Shown here: in pieces, positions 46,357 to 55,058 of the stretch | How the letters are laid out: every line of letters begins with the position of its first letter | Position numbering within the stretch: the first letter of the stretch is position 1 | Source of the DNA: Bosea beijingensis | Lineage (GTDB): Bacteria; Pseudomonadota; Alphaproteobacteria; Rhizobiales; Beijerinckiaceae | Assembly (NCBI RefSeq): GCF_030758975.1 | Contig: NZ_CP132359.1 | Coordinates: forward strand, 1,380,811 to 1,444,810 | Length of the DNA: 64,000 nt | Direction of reading: 5' to 3' | Program-made: the position numbers and the translations under genes | Notes under the pieces: generated by a model | Database searches by the model: none | Seen by the model: only the letters and a program-made list of their open reading frames with translations | What the model was told of the DNA's origin: nothing

Positions 46357-47817
46357 TCAGCGCAGCGTGTTGCTGACCTCTGCAGCGCGCCGCCAGATCG
46401 CGTAACGCTGCGCATAGGCCGCTGCCCTGGCAGGCTGCGGCATGAAGATGTCGGCTTCGCCCGCCGGCAGTGTGCAGACGGTGTCCGGTGACCCGCCGGT
46501 GTAGGCCAGGCGGGCGAGGCGCGCGGCGCCGAAGGCCGCGCCAGCCTCTGCCTGGCGATAGCGCCTGAGCGGCAGGTCCAGCACATCCGCGAGGATCGAG
46601 AGCCACAGGTCGGAACGCGCCCCGCCGCCGATGGCCATGGCCTCCCCGATGCGCGATGTCCCGGATTCAAGCGCTTCCTTGCCGTCCCTGAAGGCGAAGG
46701 CGACGCCTTCAAGCACGGCCTGGGTCATGACCTTGCGATCCGTGTCGTGGCCGAGGCCGGCGAAGGCGCCACGCAATTGCGGATCGTTATGTGGCGTGCG
46801 CTCGCCCGACAGATAGGGCGTGAAAAGCGCCGGTGACGGGCGCTCTACCCGCGGGCCAAGCTCGCCCAGCAATGCCGCTTCGGACTGCCCGGAGACGGAG
46901 GCCCACCAGCTCAGGCTTGCGGCGGCCGAAAGATGAACCGACATCTGGTGCCAGCGCTCAGGCAGGGCATGGCAGAAGGCATGGACGGCGCTGCCGGCGC
47001 GCGGTTCGAAGCCGGCGGTCGTGCGCCAGAGCACGCCGGAAGTGCCGAGCGACAGGAAGCTCGATCCCGGCGCGATCGCACCCAATCCGATCGCTCCTGC
47101 GGCATTGTCGCCCGCGCCGCCGGCGAAGACAGGCGGGGTGTCGAAGCCGAGTTCGCGGCTGATTTTCGCGCGCATGCGGCCGGCAGGCCGCGAGCCCTCG
47201 GCAAGGGCGGGCATCTGGCTGCGATCGAGCCCGGTCGCGGCCAGCATCCGGTCCGACCAGGCGCGGCGGCCGGTATCGAGCCAGAGCGTGCCGGAGGCAT
47301 CGGACATCTCCTCGATAGCCTCGCCGGTGAGCACAAGCCGCAGATAGGCCTTGGGCAGCAGGACCTTGCGGGTGCGTCGGAAGATTTCGGGCTCGTGTCG
47401 GCGCACCCAGAGCAGCTTGGGCGCGGTGAAGCCGGGCATGGCGATGTTGCCGGTGATCGCACGGGAGTCCGGCTCGTTGGCTTCGATCTCGGCGCATTCG
47501 GTGGCGGCGCGGCCGTCGTTCCAGAGGATGCAGGGGCGCAGCGGTTGATCGCGCTCGTCCAGCAGAACCGCGCCATGCATCTGGCCGGAGAGGCCGATGC
47601 CGGCGCAGCGGGGGAACTCCTGCGGGGCCATTTCCTTCAGGCCGCGCAAGACCTCCAACGTCGCGGCGATCCAGTCGGCCGGGTCCTGCTCGGACCAGAG
47701 CGGGAAGGGGCGGGCGACGGCCAGCTCCCGCGTCACTGAGGCGAGCACATGTTGCCGGTGATCGACCAGCACGGCCTTGACCGAGGACGTCCCGAGATCG
47801 ATGCCGATATAGGTCAC
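46357..47817 (-). CDS. xylB: Xylulokinase
   Basis: 486-residue FGGY kinase that phosphorylates D-xylulose. ATP-binding IGIDLGTSSVKAVLVD at the N-terminus, the XylB signature GLSGQMHGAVLLD, substrate region ILWNDGRAA, and the second FGGY domain with PYLSGERTPHNDP. Normal length. It would use xylulose formed by the polyol dehydrogenases on either side (ADH 37 bp upstream, MtlK-type at the operon end). Confidence 0.93.
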   Translation of the reverse strand: MTYIGIDLGTSSVKAVLVDHRQHVLASVTRELAVARPFPLWSEQDPADWIAATLEVLRGLKEMAPQEFPRCAGIGLSGQMHGAVLLDERDQPLRPCILWNDGRAATECAEIEANEPDSRAITGNIAMPGFTAPKLLWVRRHEPEIFRRTRKVLLPKAYLRLVLTGEAIEEMSDASGTLWLDTGRRAWSDRMLAATGLDRSQMPALAEGSRPAGRMRAKISRELGFDTPPVFAGGAGDNAAGAIGLGAIAPGSSFLSLGTSGVLWRTTAGFEPRAGSAVHAFCHALPERWHQMSVHLSAAASLSWWASVSGQSEAALLGELGPRVERPSPALFTPYLSGERTPHNDPQLRGAFAGLGHDTDRKVMTQAVLEGVAFAFRDGKEALESGTSRIGEAMAIGGGARSDLWLSILADVLDLPLRRYRQAEAGAAFGAARLARLAYTGGSPDTVCTLPAGEADIFMPQPARAAAYAQRYAIWRRAAEVSNTLR

Positions 47818-47854
47818 ATCAGGGCCTGTGGCGCAGGTTCAACGACGTTGGGCT

Positions 47855-48895
47855 TCAGCGATGGTCCTGGGGCAAGCCGCCCGGATAGATCATGCTCTTG
47901 ACCATACCGTCTTCATTCGCCGCGTGGCGGCGGAAGGCGGCCGGCCCTTCGGCAAGGGGGAAGCGATGGCTCACCACGGCCTCGACATCGACCTTGCCGA
48001 GCGCCACGAGTTCGATCGCGCGCGGATAGACATGGCCCATCCGGCGCGAGAACTTGATGTTGAGCCCGCGCCTGCGGGCTTCCGCCGCCGGGATCACGTA
48101 GCTGTCGCCGTCGGGGATGCCGACCAGTACGACACGGCCGCCGATGCGGGCGGCGCGAATGGCGTCGCGGAACCCCTCAGGGGCGTTGGTCGCCTCGATG
48201 ACCAGCGGCATGCCTTCGCTCTTCGTCCATTCGGCGATGTCGGCGACGCTGGCGCCGGCTTTGTTCGCTCCGAGCTTCAGCGCCAGTTCGCGGCGATGCG
48301 GCTGCGGATCGCAGGCGAGAATCTCGCCGACGCCGGCCGTGCGCAGCACCTGCAGGATCAGCAGGCCGATCGGGCCGCAGCCGATCAGCGCGACGCGTTC
48401 GAGCAGGCGCGGCTTGGCGAGATCGACCGCATGGATCGCGACGCCGAGCGGTTCGAGCATGACGGCCTCGCTCGGCGAGAAGGTCTCGGGCACCGCGACG
48501 ACCTGCGATTTCGGCACCCAGATACGCTCCGTCATCGCCCCGTCATGCGGGGGAGCCCCGATGAAGACGACCTCGGGACAGAGATTGGGATGCCCGCTCC
48601 GGCAATGCTCGCACTGGCCGCAAGCCTGGTTGGGGTCGACGGCGACGAGGGCGCCGCGCGTCAGGCCGAGTTCGGGCAGGTCCTCCGTCAGCCAGCCGCT
48701 GAACTCGTGGCCGGGCACGAAGGGCGTCGCGATCACGGCCGAGCCGATGCCGCCATCCTTGTAGTAGTGCAGGTCGCTGCCGCAGAGGCCGACGGCGGCG
48801 ACATCGAGCAGGGTTTCCCCCGCCGCTCCCTCCCGGAGATTGAAGGGCGCGACGCGGGCATCGCCGGCAGCGTGGAGGAAGACGGCATGGGACAT
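47855..48895 (-). CDS. Zinc-dependent polyol dehydrogenase (sorbitol/xylitol dehydrogenase type)
   Basis: 346-residue medium-chain dehydrogenase. Catalytic zinc region GLCGSDLHYYKDGG and PGHEFSG; structural zinc CGQCEHCRSGHPNLC; Rossmann motif IGCGPIGLLILQ. Resembles L-idonate/sorbitol/xylitol dehydrogenases; with xylulokinase next door xylitol or another pentitol is a good candidate. First gene of the minus-strand run, divergent from a second SorC regulator. Confidence 0.9.
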   Translation of the reverse strand: MSHAVFLHAAGDARVAPFNLREGAAGETLLDVAAVGLCGSDLHYYKDGGIGSAVIATPFVPGHEFSGWLTEDLPELGLTRGALVAVDPNQACGQCEHCRSGHPNLCPEVVFIGAPPHDGAMTERIWVPKSQVVAVPETFSPSEAVMLEPLGVAIHAVDLAKPRLLERVALIGCGPIGLLILQVLRTAGVGEILACDPQPHRRELALKLGANKAGASVADIAEWTKSEGMPLVIEATNAPEGFRDAIRAARIGGRVVLVGIPDGDSYVIPAAEARRRGLNIKFSRRMGHVYPRAIELVALGKVDVEAVVSHRFPLAEGPAAFRRHAANEDGMVKSMIYPGGLPQDHR

Positions 48896-48932
48896 GGGAG
48901 GTCGCCACTCGCTATGCGAACAATCTTATGCA

Positions 48933-48954
48933 AATGTATTTTGGGATTTACATT
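48933..48954. promoter_or_regulatory. Operator-like inverted repeat between ADH and the second SorC gene
   Basis: AATGTA (48933) and TACATT (48949) are separated by 10 bases inside an AT-rich stretch that stands out in the GC-rich 193-bp divergent region. Confidence 0.4.
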
Positions 48955-49088
48955 GGTTTACGTCAAGCATGATCCGTTGGCTGACTGCGTTGTCGCAGCT
49001 TGTGAAAGCGATGTAAGCCAGCTTTGAAGACCTCGCCTGCCATTGCCGACCGCTTCCTAGGCGGCTCCCATCGCATCAGGATACCGCC

Positions 49089-50039
49089 ATGCCGGAGGAA
49101 CCGCAGACGCAAGTTCGAGCCGCCTGGCTCTACTACATGGAAGGTTTGACCCAGGCGGAGATCGCGGACCGGCTTAAGATGACCCGCCTGCGCGTCAACC
49201 GGCTGCTGGTCGAGGCTCGCAGCAGTGGCCTCGTCAACATCACCATCAATTCCAGGCTGGAAAGCTGCGTCCGGCTGGAGCGCGCGCTGATGGCGGAATT
49301 CGGCCTGAAGGACGCGATCGTGGTGCCGAGCCCCGCGGATCCCGACCAGATCGCAGCGCAGATCGGCAAGGCGGCCGGAGAATTCGTCTCCCGGGTCATC
49401 GAGGATAAGCCCAGCGGCGTCTTCGGCGTCGGCTGGGGCGGGACGCTGCGGGAAACCATCCGCCATATCCGGTCCGGGCAGTATCGCGACCTCGCGGTGA
49501 CCTCGATGATGGGCGGGCTGACCTATGGCATCGAGATCAACACCTTCGAGATCGCCAGCCATTTCGCCCGGCTCTGGCAGGCTGAGTGCCATTATCTGGC
49601 GGCGCCGATCTATGCGGGCGCTCCGCAATCGCGCGACACCATCCTGGCGCAGGACGTGTTCGAGGCGGCCTTCGCCCGGATCAGGGCGACCGATGTCGCG
49701 ATCCTCAGCGCCGGCGACCTGAGCGAGCGCTCGCTGCTGGTGCGCTATGGTCTGCCGGGCGATGTCCGTGTCGCCGAGCTGGCGGAAGCCGGCGCGGTCG
49801 GCGACATGCTCGGCCAGTTCATCGACCGCCGCGGACAGGCCATCGCGCATCCGATCAATCGCCGCGCCATCGCACTCCCGCTCGATGCCCTGCGCCGGAT
49901 CCCGACCGTGATCTTGGCGTCAGGCGGGACCAACAAGGCGGAGGTCATCGCGGCCACCTTGCGCGGGAAGCTCGCCTCGGTGCTGATCACGGACGAAGAG
50001 GCGGCGGCTGCCGTGCTGGAGAGCCCGGCGCCGGCCTGA
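49089..50039 (+). CDS. SorC family sugar-responsive regulator (second copy)
   Basis: 316 residues, only distantly like the regulator at 44645. HTH LTQAEIADRLKMTRLRVNRLL followed by the SorC domain (GVFGVGWGGTLRETIRHI, LSAGDLSERSLL, LASGGTNKAEVIAATLRG). It is the only plus-strand gene in the 39-64 kb region and is divergent from the zinc dehydrogenase gene and convergent with the IMPase gene. It may control either or both flanking runs. Confidence 0.9.
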   Translation: MPEEPQTQVRAAWLYYMEGLTQAEIADRLKMTRLRVNRLLVEARSSGLVNITINSRLESCVRLERALMAEFGLKDAIVVPSPADPDQIAAQIGKAAGEFVSRVIEDKPSGVFGVGWGGTLRETIRHIRSGQYRDLAVTSMMGGLTYGIEINTFEIASHFARLWQAECHYLAAPIYAGAPQSRDTILAQDVFEAAFARIRATDVAILSAGDLSERSLLVRYGLPGDVRVAELAEAGAVGDMLGQFIDRRGQAIAHPINRRAIALPLDALRRIPTVILASGGTNKAEVIAATLRGKLASVLITDEEAAAAVLESPAPA

Positions 50040-50049
50040 AGGCTGGATG

Positions 50050-50841
50050 TCAGGCGCTGCGGATCGCTTCCAGCAATTCGTCGTGGATGAGGCCGTTGGT
50101 GACGACCTTCTCCAGGTCTTCGTCGAGCGAATTTCGGCCGTCGACTGTGGTGACCTTGCCGCCGGCTGCCCGCACCAGCGGCATTGCTGCGGCATGCGAG
50201 ACGATATCGGCCTTGAGGCCGATGAAGGCGTCGAGCCGCCCGGCCGCGACCAGCGACATCTCCAGGCCGCCGGAGACGATCACTCGCACGCCGCGGCACA
50301 GGCCGGCGAGGCGGCGGATCACGTCGCTCGTCCGGTTGGCGTCCTCGGTGCTGTAATGCGAGGTCAGGCAAATCGAGACAGTGGCGTCGCTGAGGCGCGT
50401 CGTGGCCGAGACGCGCGCCGGTCGGCCGTCGACCGTCGCGATGCCGCCCTCAGTGAAGCGAGCCGAGAGCCCGGCAAGCGGCGCATGGGTCAGGCCGAGC
50501 ACGGTGCGGCCCTGTTCCTGATAGGCCATCGTGACGGAGAACCAGGGCAGGCCGGACGCATAGTTCACCGTGCCGTCGAGCGGGTCGATGATCCAGCGCG
50601 GCGCCTGTTCCGAGCCGGAGAAGCCGGCCTCTTCCGAGAGGATCGCCGCCTCGGGCGCCAGGACGCGCAGGCCGTCGATCACGAGACGCTCGGAAGCGAG
50701 GTCGGCTGCCGTGACCACGTCGTTCAGCTCCTTGCGGGTAACGCCGAGCTCGGCGCCCTGCATCTGCACGAGCACCTCGCCGGCCCGGCGGGCAAGGGCG
50801 TCGGCCTGATCGAGCAGGGCGAGAAGACGTGGTTCGGTCAT
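50050..50841 (-). CDS. Inositol monophosphatase family phosphatase
   Basis: 263 residues with the metal-dependent phosphatase motifs SEEAGFSG, WIIDPLDGTVNYASG and a late LVRAAGGKVTTVDGR. Substrates in the family include inositol-1-phosphate, glycerol phosphates and histidinol phosphate. Its ATG overlaps the stop of the GpdQ-like gene by four bases, so diester cleavage and monoester removal are coupled. Confidence 0.88.
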   Translation of the reverse strand: MTEPRLLALLDQADALARRAGEVLVQMQGAELGVTRKELNDVVTAADLASERLVIDGLRVLAPEAAILSEEAGFSGSEQAPRWIIDPLDGTVNYASGLPWFSVTMAYQEQGRTVLGLTHAPLAGLSARFTEGGIATVDGRPARVSATTRLSDATVSICLTSHYSTEDANRTSDVIRRLAGLCRGVRVIVSGGLEMSLVAAGRLDAFIGLKADIVSHAAAMPLVRAAGGKVTTVDGRNSLDEDLEKVVTNGLIHDELLEAIRSA

Positions 50842-51680
50842 CGGGCAGGCACCGTTTGCGGCTTTCCGGGATATGCGGGATCGAGCACGAAATCCCGGCG
50901 CGGTCCATAGTCGCCGATCGGCTGGAGATGGCTGACGAGGCCGAGGCCGGGCCTCCAGACATGCAGCGCCAGCGCCGGCGGCTCCATCACGAACCTGTTT
51001 TCGGTGCCGGGCCTCAGATCGAGCGCGACCTGATGGGCGGTGCCCGGCACGACATAGCCGATGGTGCCGGCGAAACGTAGCTGGATCGGCCGGTGATAAT
51101 GGCCGCAGAGCACGCGCTCGATCTCGGGGTGATCGGCGATCAGGCAGGCGAATCCGGGCGAGACCTGGCAGGGCATGATGTCCATGCCGTCGACGCCAAC
51201 TGGGAAAGGCGGATGATGCATGAAGATCACCGTCGGCTTGCCCTGTCCCTGCGCGAGCTGCCCGGCGAGCCAGGCCTCGCGTTCGGCGCAGATCTCGCCA
51301 CCATCCTCGCCGGCGACGACGGTGTCGAGACCGATCAGCCGGACGGGAAAATCGTCGATGATGTAATGCAGGAAGCCCGCCTGCGGCAGGTAGGGGTGAT
51401 CGGGACGCAATTCCCTAGCGAAGCTGTCGCGGCGGTCATGGTTGCCGGGGATGACATAGACTGGCATCGGCAGGCGCTTCAGTGCCGCGCGGACGATGCC
51501 GTATTCCTCGGGCAGGCCGCAATCGGAGAGGTCTCCGGTGACCAGCACGCAATCGGGGCGCGGTTCCAGCTTCAGGATTTCGTCCACGGCGCGCTCGATC
51601 GCCGGATTGGTCTCGACGATGCCATAGGCGGGATTGCCATGGGGGCGGGCATGGAAGTCGCTGAGCTGGGCGATGATCAT
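50838..51680 (-). CDS. GpdQ-like binuclear metallophosphodiesterase
   Basis: 280 residues. Metal ligands match Enterobacter GpdQ almost position for position: Asp8, His10, Asp50, Asn80, His156 and the pair His194/His196 (CGHYH). PYGIVETN-like AYGIVETNPA, VIPGNHD, FMHHPPFPVG and VPGTAHQV also agree. GpdQ hydrolyses glycerophosphodiesters; cAMP-type CpdA activity is the main alternative. Start ATG 51680 opens IIAQLSDFH. Coupled to the IMPase gene. Confidence 0.9.
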   Translation of the reverse strand: MIIAQLSDFHARPHGNPAYGIVETNPAIERAVDEILKLEPRPDCVLVTGDLSDCGLPEEYGIVRAALKRLPMPVYVIPGNHDRRDSFARELRPDHPYLPQAGFLHYIIDDFPVRLIGLDTVVAGEDGGEICAEREAWLAGQLAQGQGKPTVIFMHHPPFPVGVDGMDIMPCQVSPGFACLIADHPEIERVLCGHYHRPIQLRFAGTIGYVVPGTAHQVALDLRPGTENRFVMEPPALALHVWRPGLGLVSHLQPIGDYGPRRDFVLDPAYPGKPQTVPAR

Positions 51681-51718
51681 CGGAAAGCCTTTGGAATGAT
51701 GGGCCGGCATGGAATCTC

Positions 51719-51838
51719 AGCCCTCATCCTGAGGAGCAGCCGGAGGCTGCGTCTCGAAGGATGCTCCAGATGGTTCCGGAGTCCCCTGAAACATCCTTCG
51801 AGACGCGATCCTTCGGATCGCTCCTCAGGATGAGGGCT
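51719..51838. repeat. 120-bp long inverted repeat
   Basis: Outer arms AGCCCTCATCCTGAGGAGC and GCTCCTCAGGATGAGGGCT are perfect, with inner complementary segments (GTCTCGAAGGATG / CATCCTTCGAGAC) around a short centre. It belongs to a repeat type common in Hyphomicrobiales and may terminate the ABC operon before the GpdQ-like gene. Confidence 0.8.
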
Positions 51839-51896
51839 CAATAGCAAGGCCGCCCGGTCGGAACCGGGCGGCGAGGCAGCACCGAAGCGCCGCCGC

Positions 51897-53168
51897 TTAC
51901 TTCATCAGGGCTTCGGTCTCGGAGACGATGCGCTCGATGCCGGCCTTTGGCTGGATCTCGCCGCGCATCACGCCGGCGACGACCTCGCGCTGCTGGCGCC
52001 AGATGCGCACCGAATTGCCGCCCGGATAGCCTTCCCACGGCGCGGCGCGGGAGACCTGGCCGTTGATCGTGCGGAAATTGGCATTCTCCTTGTAGAACGG
52101 GCCGAGGAAGGCATCCTCGCCGGCGCGCAGATTGGTCGGCATGTAGCCGGCGGTCTCGACGACGATCTTCTGGGCCTCGGGCCCGGTCACGAACTTGATG
52201 AACTCCCAGGCGGCCTTCTGCTTGGCGGCGTCCTTCGCGGTGATCAGCGCGGCATTGCCGCCGGTCGGCAGCTTGCCCTTGGCCTTGTCGTCGACCGGGA
52301 AGAGGGCCGTCTTCAGCGTGAAGCGGTCGCCGATCAGGTCGGTGACCTGGCGCAGGCGTGCGGGGGTGTCGAAGAAGATGCCGATCTTGCCGGCGATGAA
52401 CTGCTGGCGCGACTGGTCCCAGTCGATCAGCGGCATGCCGCCTTCGGTGACGAAGCTGCGCAGCAGCGACAATGTCTTCTCGCCGGTCTCGCCGCCGAAC
52501 GCGACCTTCTTGCCGTCGGCCGAGAGCATGGAATGCCCGCCCTGCAGGATCACGCCGCGCCAGAGCCAGTCATCCGGCCAGTCATGGATGTTGTAGGCCA
52601 TGCCGGCGGTGTCGCCGCTGCGGATCTTCTTGGCGAGCGCGACGGTGTCGGCCCAGTTGTCGGGCATCTTGTCGGGATCACCGCCGGCCTTCTTCACCAG
52701 ATCGGCGTTGAAGTACATCAGCGGGGTCGAGGCGTTGAAGGCGAGGCCCGCCTGCTTGCCCGCGACCTGCCCGAGCGAGAGCAGCGCGTCGGAGTAATTG
52801 GCCTTGCGCCAGGCTTCCGGCTCGGCCTTCAGCAGCGGGCCGAGATCGACGACCTGCTTGCGCTTGTCGAGGGTCTCGACGAGCTCGGTCAGCAGGTGGA
52901 AGCCGGAATAGTAGACATCCGGCAACTGGTTGGTCACGGACGACCGCAGCATCGCCTGATGGCCTTCGTCGTAGCTCGCGGCCGGCGCCCGGAAATTGAT
53001 CTTGATGTCCGGGTGCTTCTTCATGAATTCCGCGGCGATCGGCTCGTGGAACTTGGCGAAGGCCGGGAAGGCGTAGAGCACGTCGAGCGTGACCTGCTGG
53101 GCCTTCGCGGCGGTCGAGGCGGCGAGGGTCAATGCCGCAGCGGCAAGGATTTTGCCGAGAGGTTTCAT
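51897..53168 (-). CDS. ABC transporter substrate-binding protein, UgpB-like
   Basis: 423 residues, signal peptide to about residue 23. Family 1 sugar/glycerophosphate binder with AFNASTPLMYFNADLVKKAGG, the same ligand-side stretch seen in UgpB, and a C-terminal GGNSVRIWRQQREVVAGVMRG. AAGGAGATC precedes ATG 53168. Its operon contains a metallophosphoesterase, and a GpdQ-like enzyme plus IMPase follow, so a phosphodiester or phosphopolyol ligand is favoured. Confidence 0.88.
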   Translation of the reverse strand: MKPLGKILAAAALTLAASTAAKAQQVTLDVLYAFPAFAKFHEPIAAEFMKKHPDIKINFRAPAASYDEGHQAMLRSSVTNQLPDVYYSGFHLLTELVETLDKRKQVVDLGPLLKAEPEAWRKANYSDALLSLGQVAGKQAGLAFNASTPLMYFNADLVKKAGGDPDKMPDNWADTVALAKKIRSGDTAGMAYNIHDWPDDWLWRGVILQGGHSMLSADGKKVAFGGETGEKTLSLLRSFVTEGGMPLIDWDQSRQQFIAGKIGIFFDTPARLRQVTDLIGDRFTLKTALFPVDDKAKGKLPTGGNAALITAKDAAKQKAAWEFIKFVTGPEAQKIVVETAGYMPTNLRAGEDAFLGPFYKENANFRTINGQVSRAAPWEGYPGGNSVRIWRQQREVVAGVMRGEIQPKAGIERIVSETEALMK

Positions 53169-53257
53169 GCGTGATCTCCTTGGCATGGACAGCGGGGCTG
53201 TCGGGTTGCAGTTGCTTCAGGCCTGAACTTTGGGCGGGGCGGGCGGCCGTGCGGCCG

Positions 53258-54133
53258 CTACTTCACCCCGGTCATGGTGATGCCGTCGATGAACCGGCGC
53301 CTCGCGACGAGGAAGGCGATGACGAGCGGCGCGGTCAGGATCGTCGCAGCGGCGGTCAATGCGCCGTAGTTCGATCCGGTCTCGGCATCGGCGAAGAACA
53401 TCATGCCGAGCGGCGGCGGCGCGAGCCTGGCGTCGGAGATGACGATGAGCGGCCAGTAGAGGTCGTTCCAATGCGCCACGGCCGAGAACACCGAGAAAGC
53501 GGCGATGGCCGGCCAGGCGCTCGGCGTGACAATGCGCCAGACGATCTCGAACTCGCTCATGCCGTCGAGCCGGGCGGCGTTGATGATGTCGTCGGGAAAG
53601 CTGCGGAAGAACTGGCGGAACAGGAAGATGGCGAAGACCGAGAGGAAGAACGGCACCATCATCGAGAAATAGGTGTTGAGCAGGCCGAGTTGGGCGAGCG
53701 CGATATAGAGCGGCATCGCCGGCACCTGCACGGGAATGCATAGGCCGAGCAGCACCAGTACGAAGAGCGCGTTGCGGCCGGGAAAATCGAGCTTCGCCAG
53801 CGCATAGGCGCAGGGGATGGCGACGAGGAGCTGCACGATCAGGATGCCGCCGCAGAGGATGACGCCGTTCAGCGCGAAGCGCAGCAGCGGCGCCTTCTCC
53901 ATGGCGAAGCCGTAGTTCTGCAGGCCGTAGAACTGCTTCGGCCAGAGCGAGATCTCGGCGTTGAAGATCTCGGCCGGGGGCTTGATCGAGGTCACCAGCA
54001 TCCAGACGAAGGGCGCCAGCATGAAGATCGCGCCGGCGATCAGCACGCCATGGACCAGAGCCAGCGTCACGAAGCGGCGCAGCACCGAGTGGACGGGCGT
54101 GACCGTGGCGGCGGGGAGCGCGAGATCGGTCAT
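53258..54133 (-). CDS. ABC permease (MalG/UgpE type)
   Basis: 291-residue six-segment permease; EAA loop DIINAARLDGMSEFEIVWRI; C-terminus RRRFIDGITMTGVK. The ATG overlaps the stop of the MalF-type gene by one base (TGATG). Partner of the binding protein at 51897. Confidence 0.9.
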   Translation of the reverse strand: MTDLALPAATVTPVHSVLRRFVTLALVHGVLIAGAIFMLAPFVWMLVTSIKPPAEIFNAEISLWPKQFYGLQNYGFAMEKAPLLRFALNGVILCGGILIVQLLVAIPCAYALAKLDFPGRNALFVLVLLGLCIPVQVPAMPLYIALAQLGLLNTYFSMMVPFFLSVFAIFLFRQFFRSFPDDIINAARLDGMSEFEIVWRIVTPSAWPAIAAFSVFSAVAHWNDLYWPLIVISDARLAPPPLGMMFFADAETGSNYGALTAAATILTAPLVIAFLVARRRFIDGITMTGVK

Positions 54134-55056
54134 CAGTAATGCACCTTCTTGTCGAGGGCGAAGGTCTGCACGGCCGAGAAGACGAGGATGAAGGCGAGGA
54201 AGATGAAGGTCAGCGCCGCGGCATAGCCGGTGCGGAAGTACTGAAAACCCTCGAGATAGATGTTGTAGAGCAGCACCTCGGTGGAGCCGACCGGCCCGCC
54301 GCGCGTCATCACCGCCACCGTGTCGAAGATCTTGAAGGCGGTGATCATCGTGGTGACCAGGACGAACATCGTCGTCGGCCCGAGCAGCGGCCAGGTGATG
54401 GTCAGGAAGCGGTCGATCCCGCTGGAGCAGCCGTCGATATCGGCGGCCTCGTAGAGATCGCGCGGGATCGCGGTCAGGCCGGCCAGGAACAGGATCATGT
54501 TGAAGCCGATGAGCTGCCAGATGCCGATCACGGCGAGCGTCGCCAGCGCGGTCGAGGGCTCGCTGAGGAAGGCGATCGGGCCGATACCCAGCCATTTCAG
54601 CAGGCCGTTGACCGGCCCGAGCGAAGGATGGAGCAGGAACTGCCAGACTGTCGCCATCGCGATCAGCGTCGAGGTCACCGGCAGGAAATAGACCACTTCG
54701 TAGAAGGAGCGCGTGCGCTTGCGCCGATGCACCAGCACGGCGATCAGCAACGCGCCGAACACGCCGCCGGGCACGACAATGGCGACGTAGAGCAGCGTGT
54801 TGACGAGCGAGCGCCGGATGATCGGATCGGCCAGCGCCTTCTGGAAATTGGCGAGCCCGACCCAGTCCATGTCGACGCCGCCGAACTCGTAATTGGTCAG
54901 GCTGAGCCAGAGCAGCACAGCGAGCGGCAGCAGGATCGTCAGCAGCAGCAGGACGAAGGCCGGCAGCGCGAAGCCGAGTCCCGTGATCCGCTCGATCCAG
55001 AGCCTGCGGCGCGTGGCGGGAGCAAAGTCAACTGATGATGCGAGGGCGAGGGTCAT
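54133..55056 (-). CDS. ABC permease (MalF/UgpA type)
   Basis: 307-residue permease with six membrane segments; EAA loop DLYEAADIDGCSSGIDRFL and TRGGPVGSTEVLLYNIY. Two bp after the ATPase gene and overlapping the MalG-type gene. Confidence 0.9.
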   Translation of the reverse strand: MTLALASSVDFAPATRRRLWIERITGLGFALPAFVLLLLTILLPLAVLLWLSLTNYEFGGVDMDWVGLANFQKALADPIIRRSLVNTLLYVAIVVPGGVFGALLIAVLVHRRKRTRSFYEVVYFLPVTSTLIAMATVWQFLLHPSLGPVNGLLKWLGIGPIAFLSEPSTALATLAVIGIWQLIGFNMILFLAGLTAIPRDLYEAADIDGCSSGIDRFLTITWPLLGPTTMFVLVTTMITAFKIFDTVAVMTRGGPVGSTEVLLYNIYLEGFQYFRTGYAAALTFIFLAFILVFSAVQTFALDKKVHY

Positions 55057-55058
55057 GC

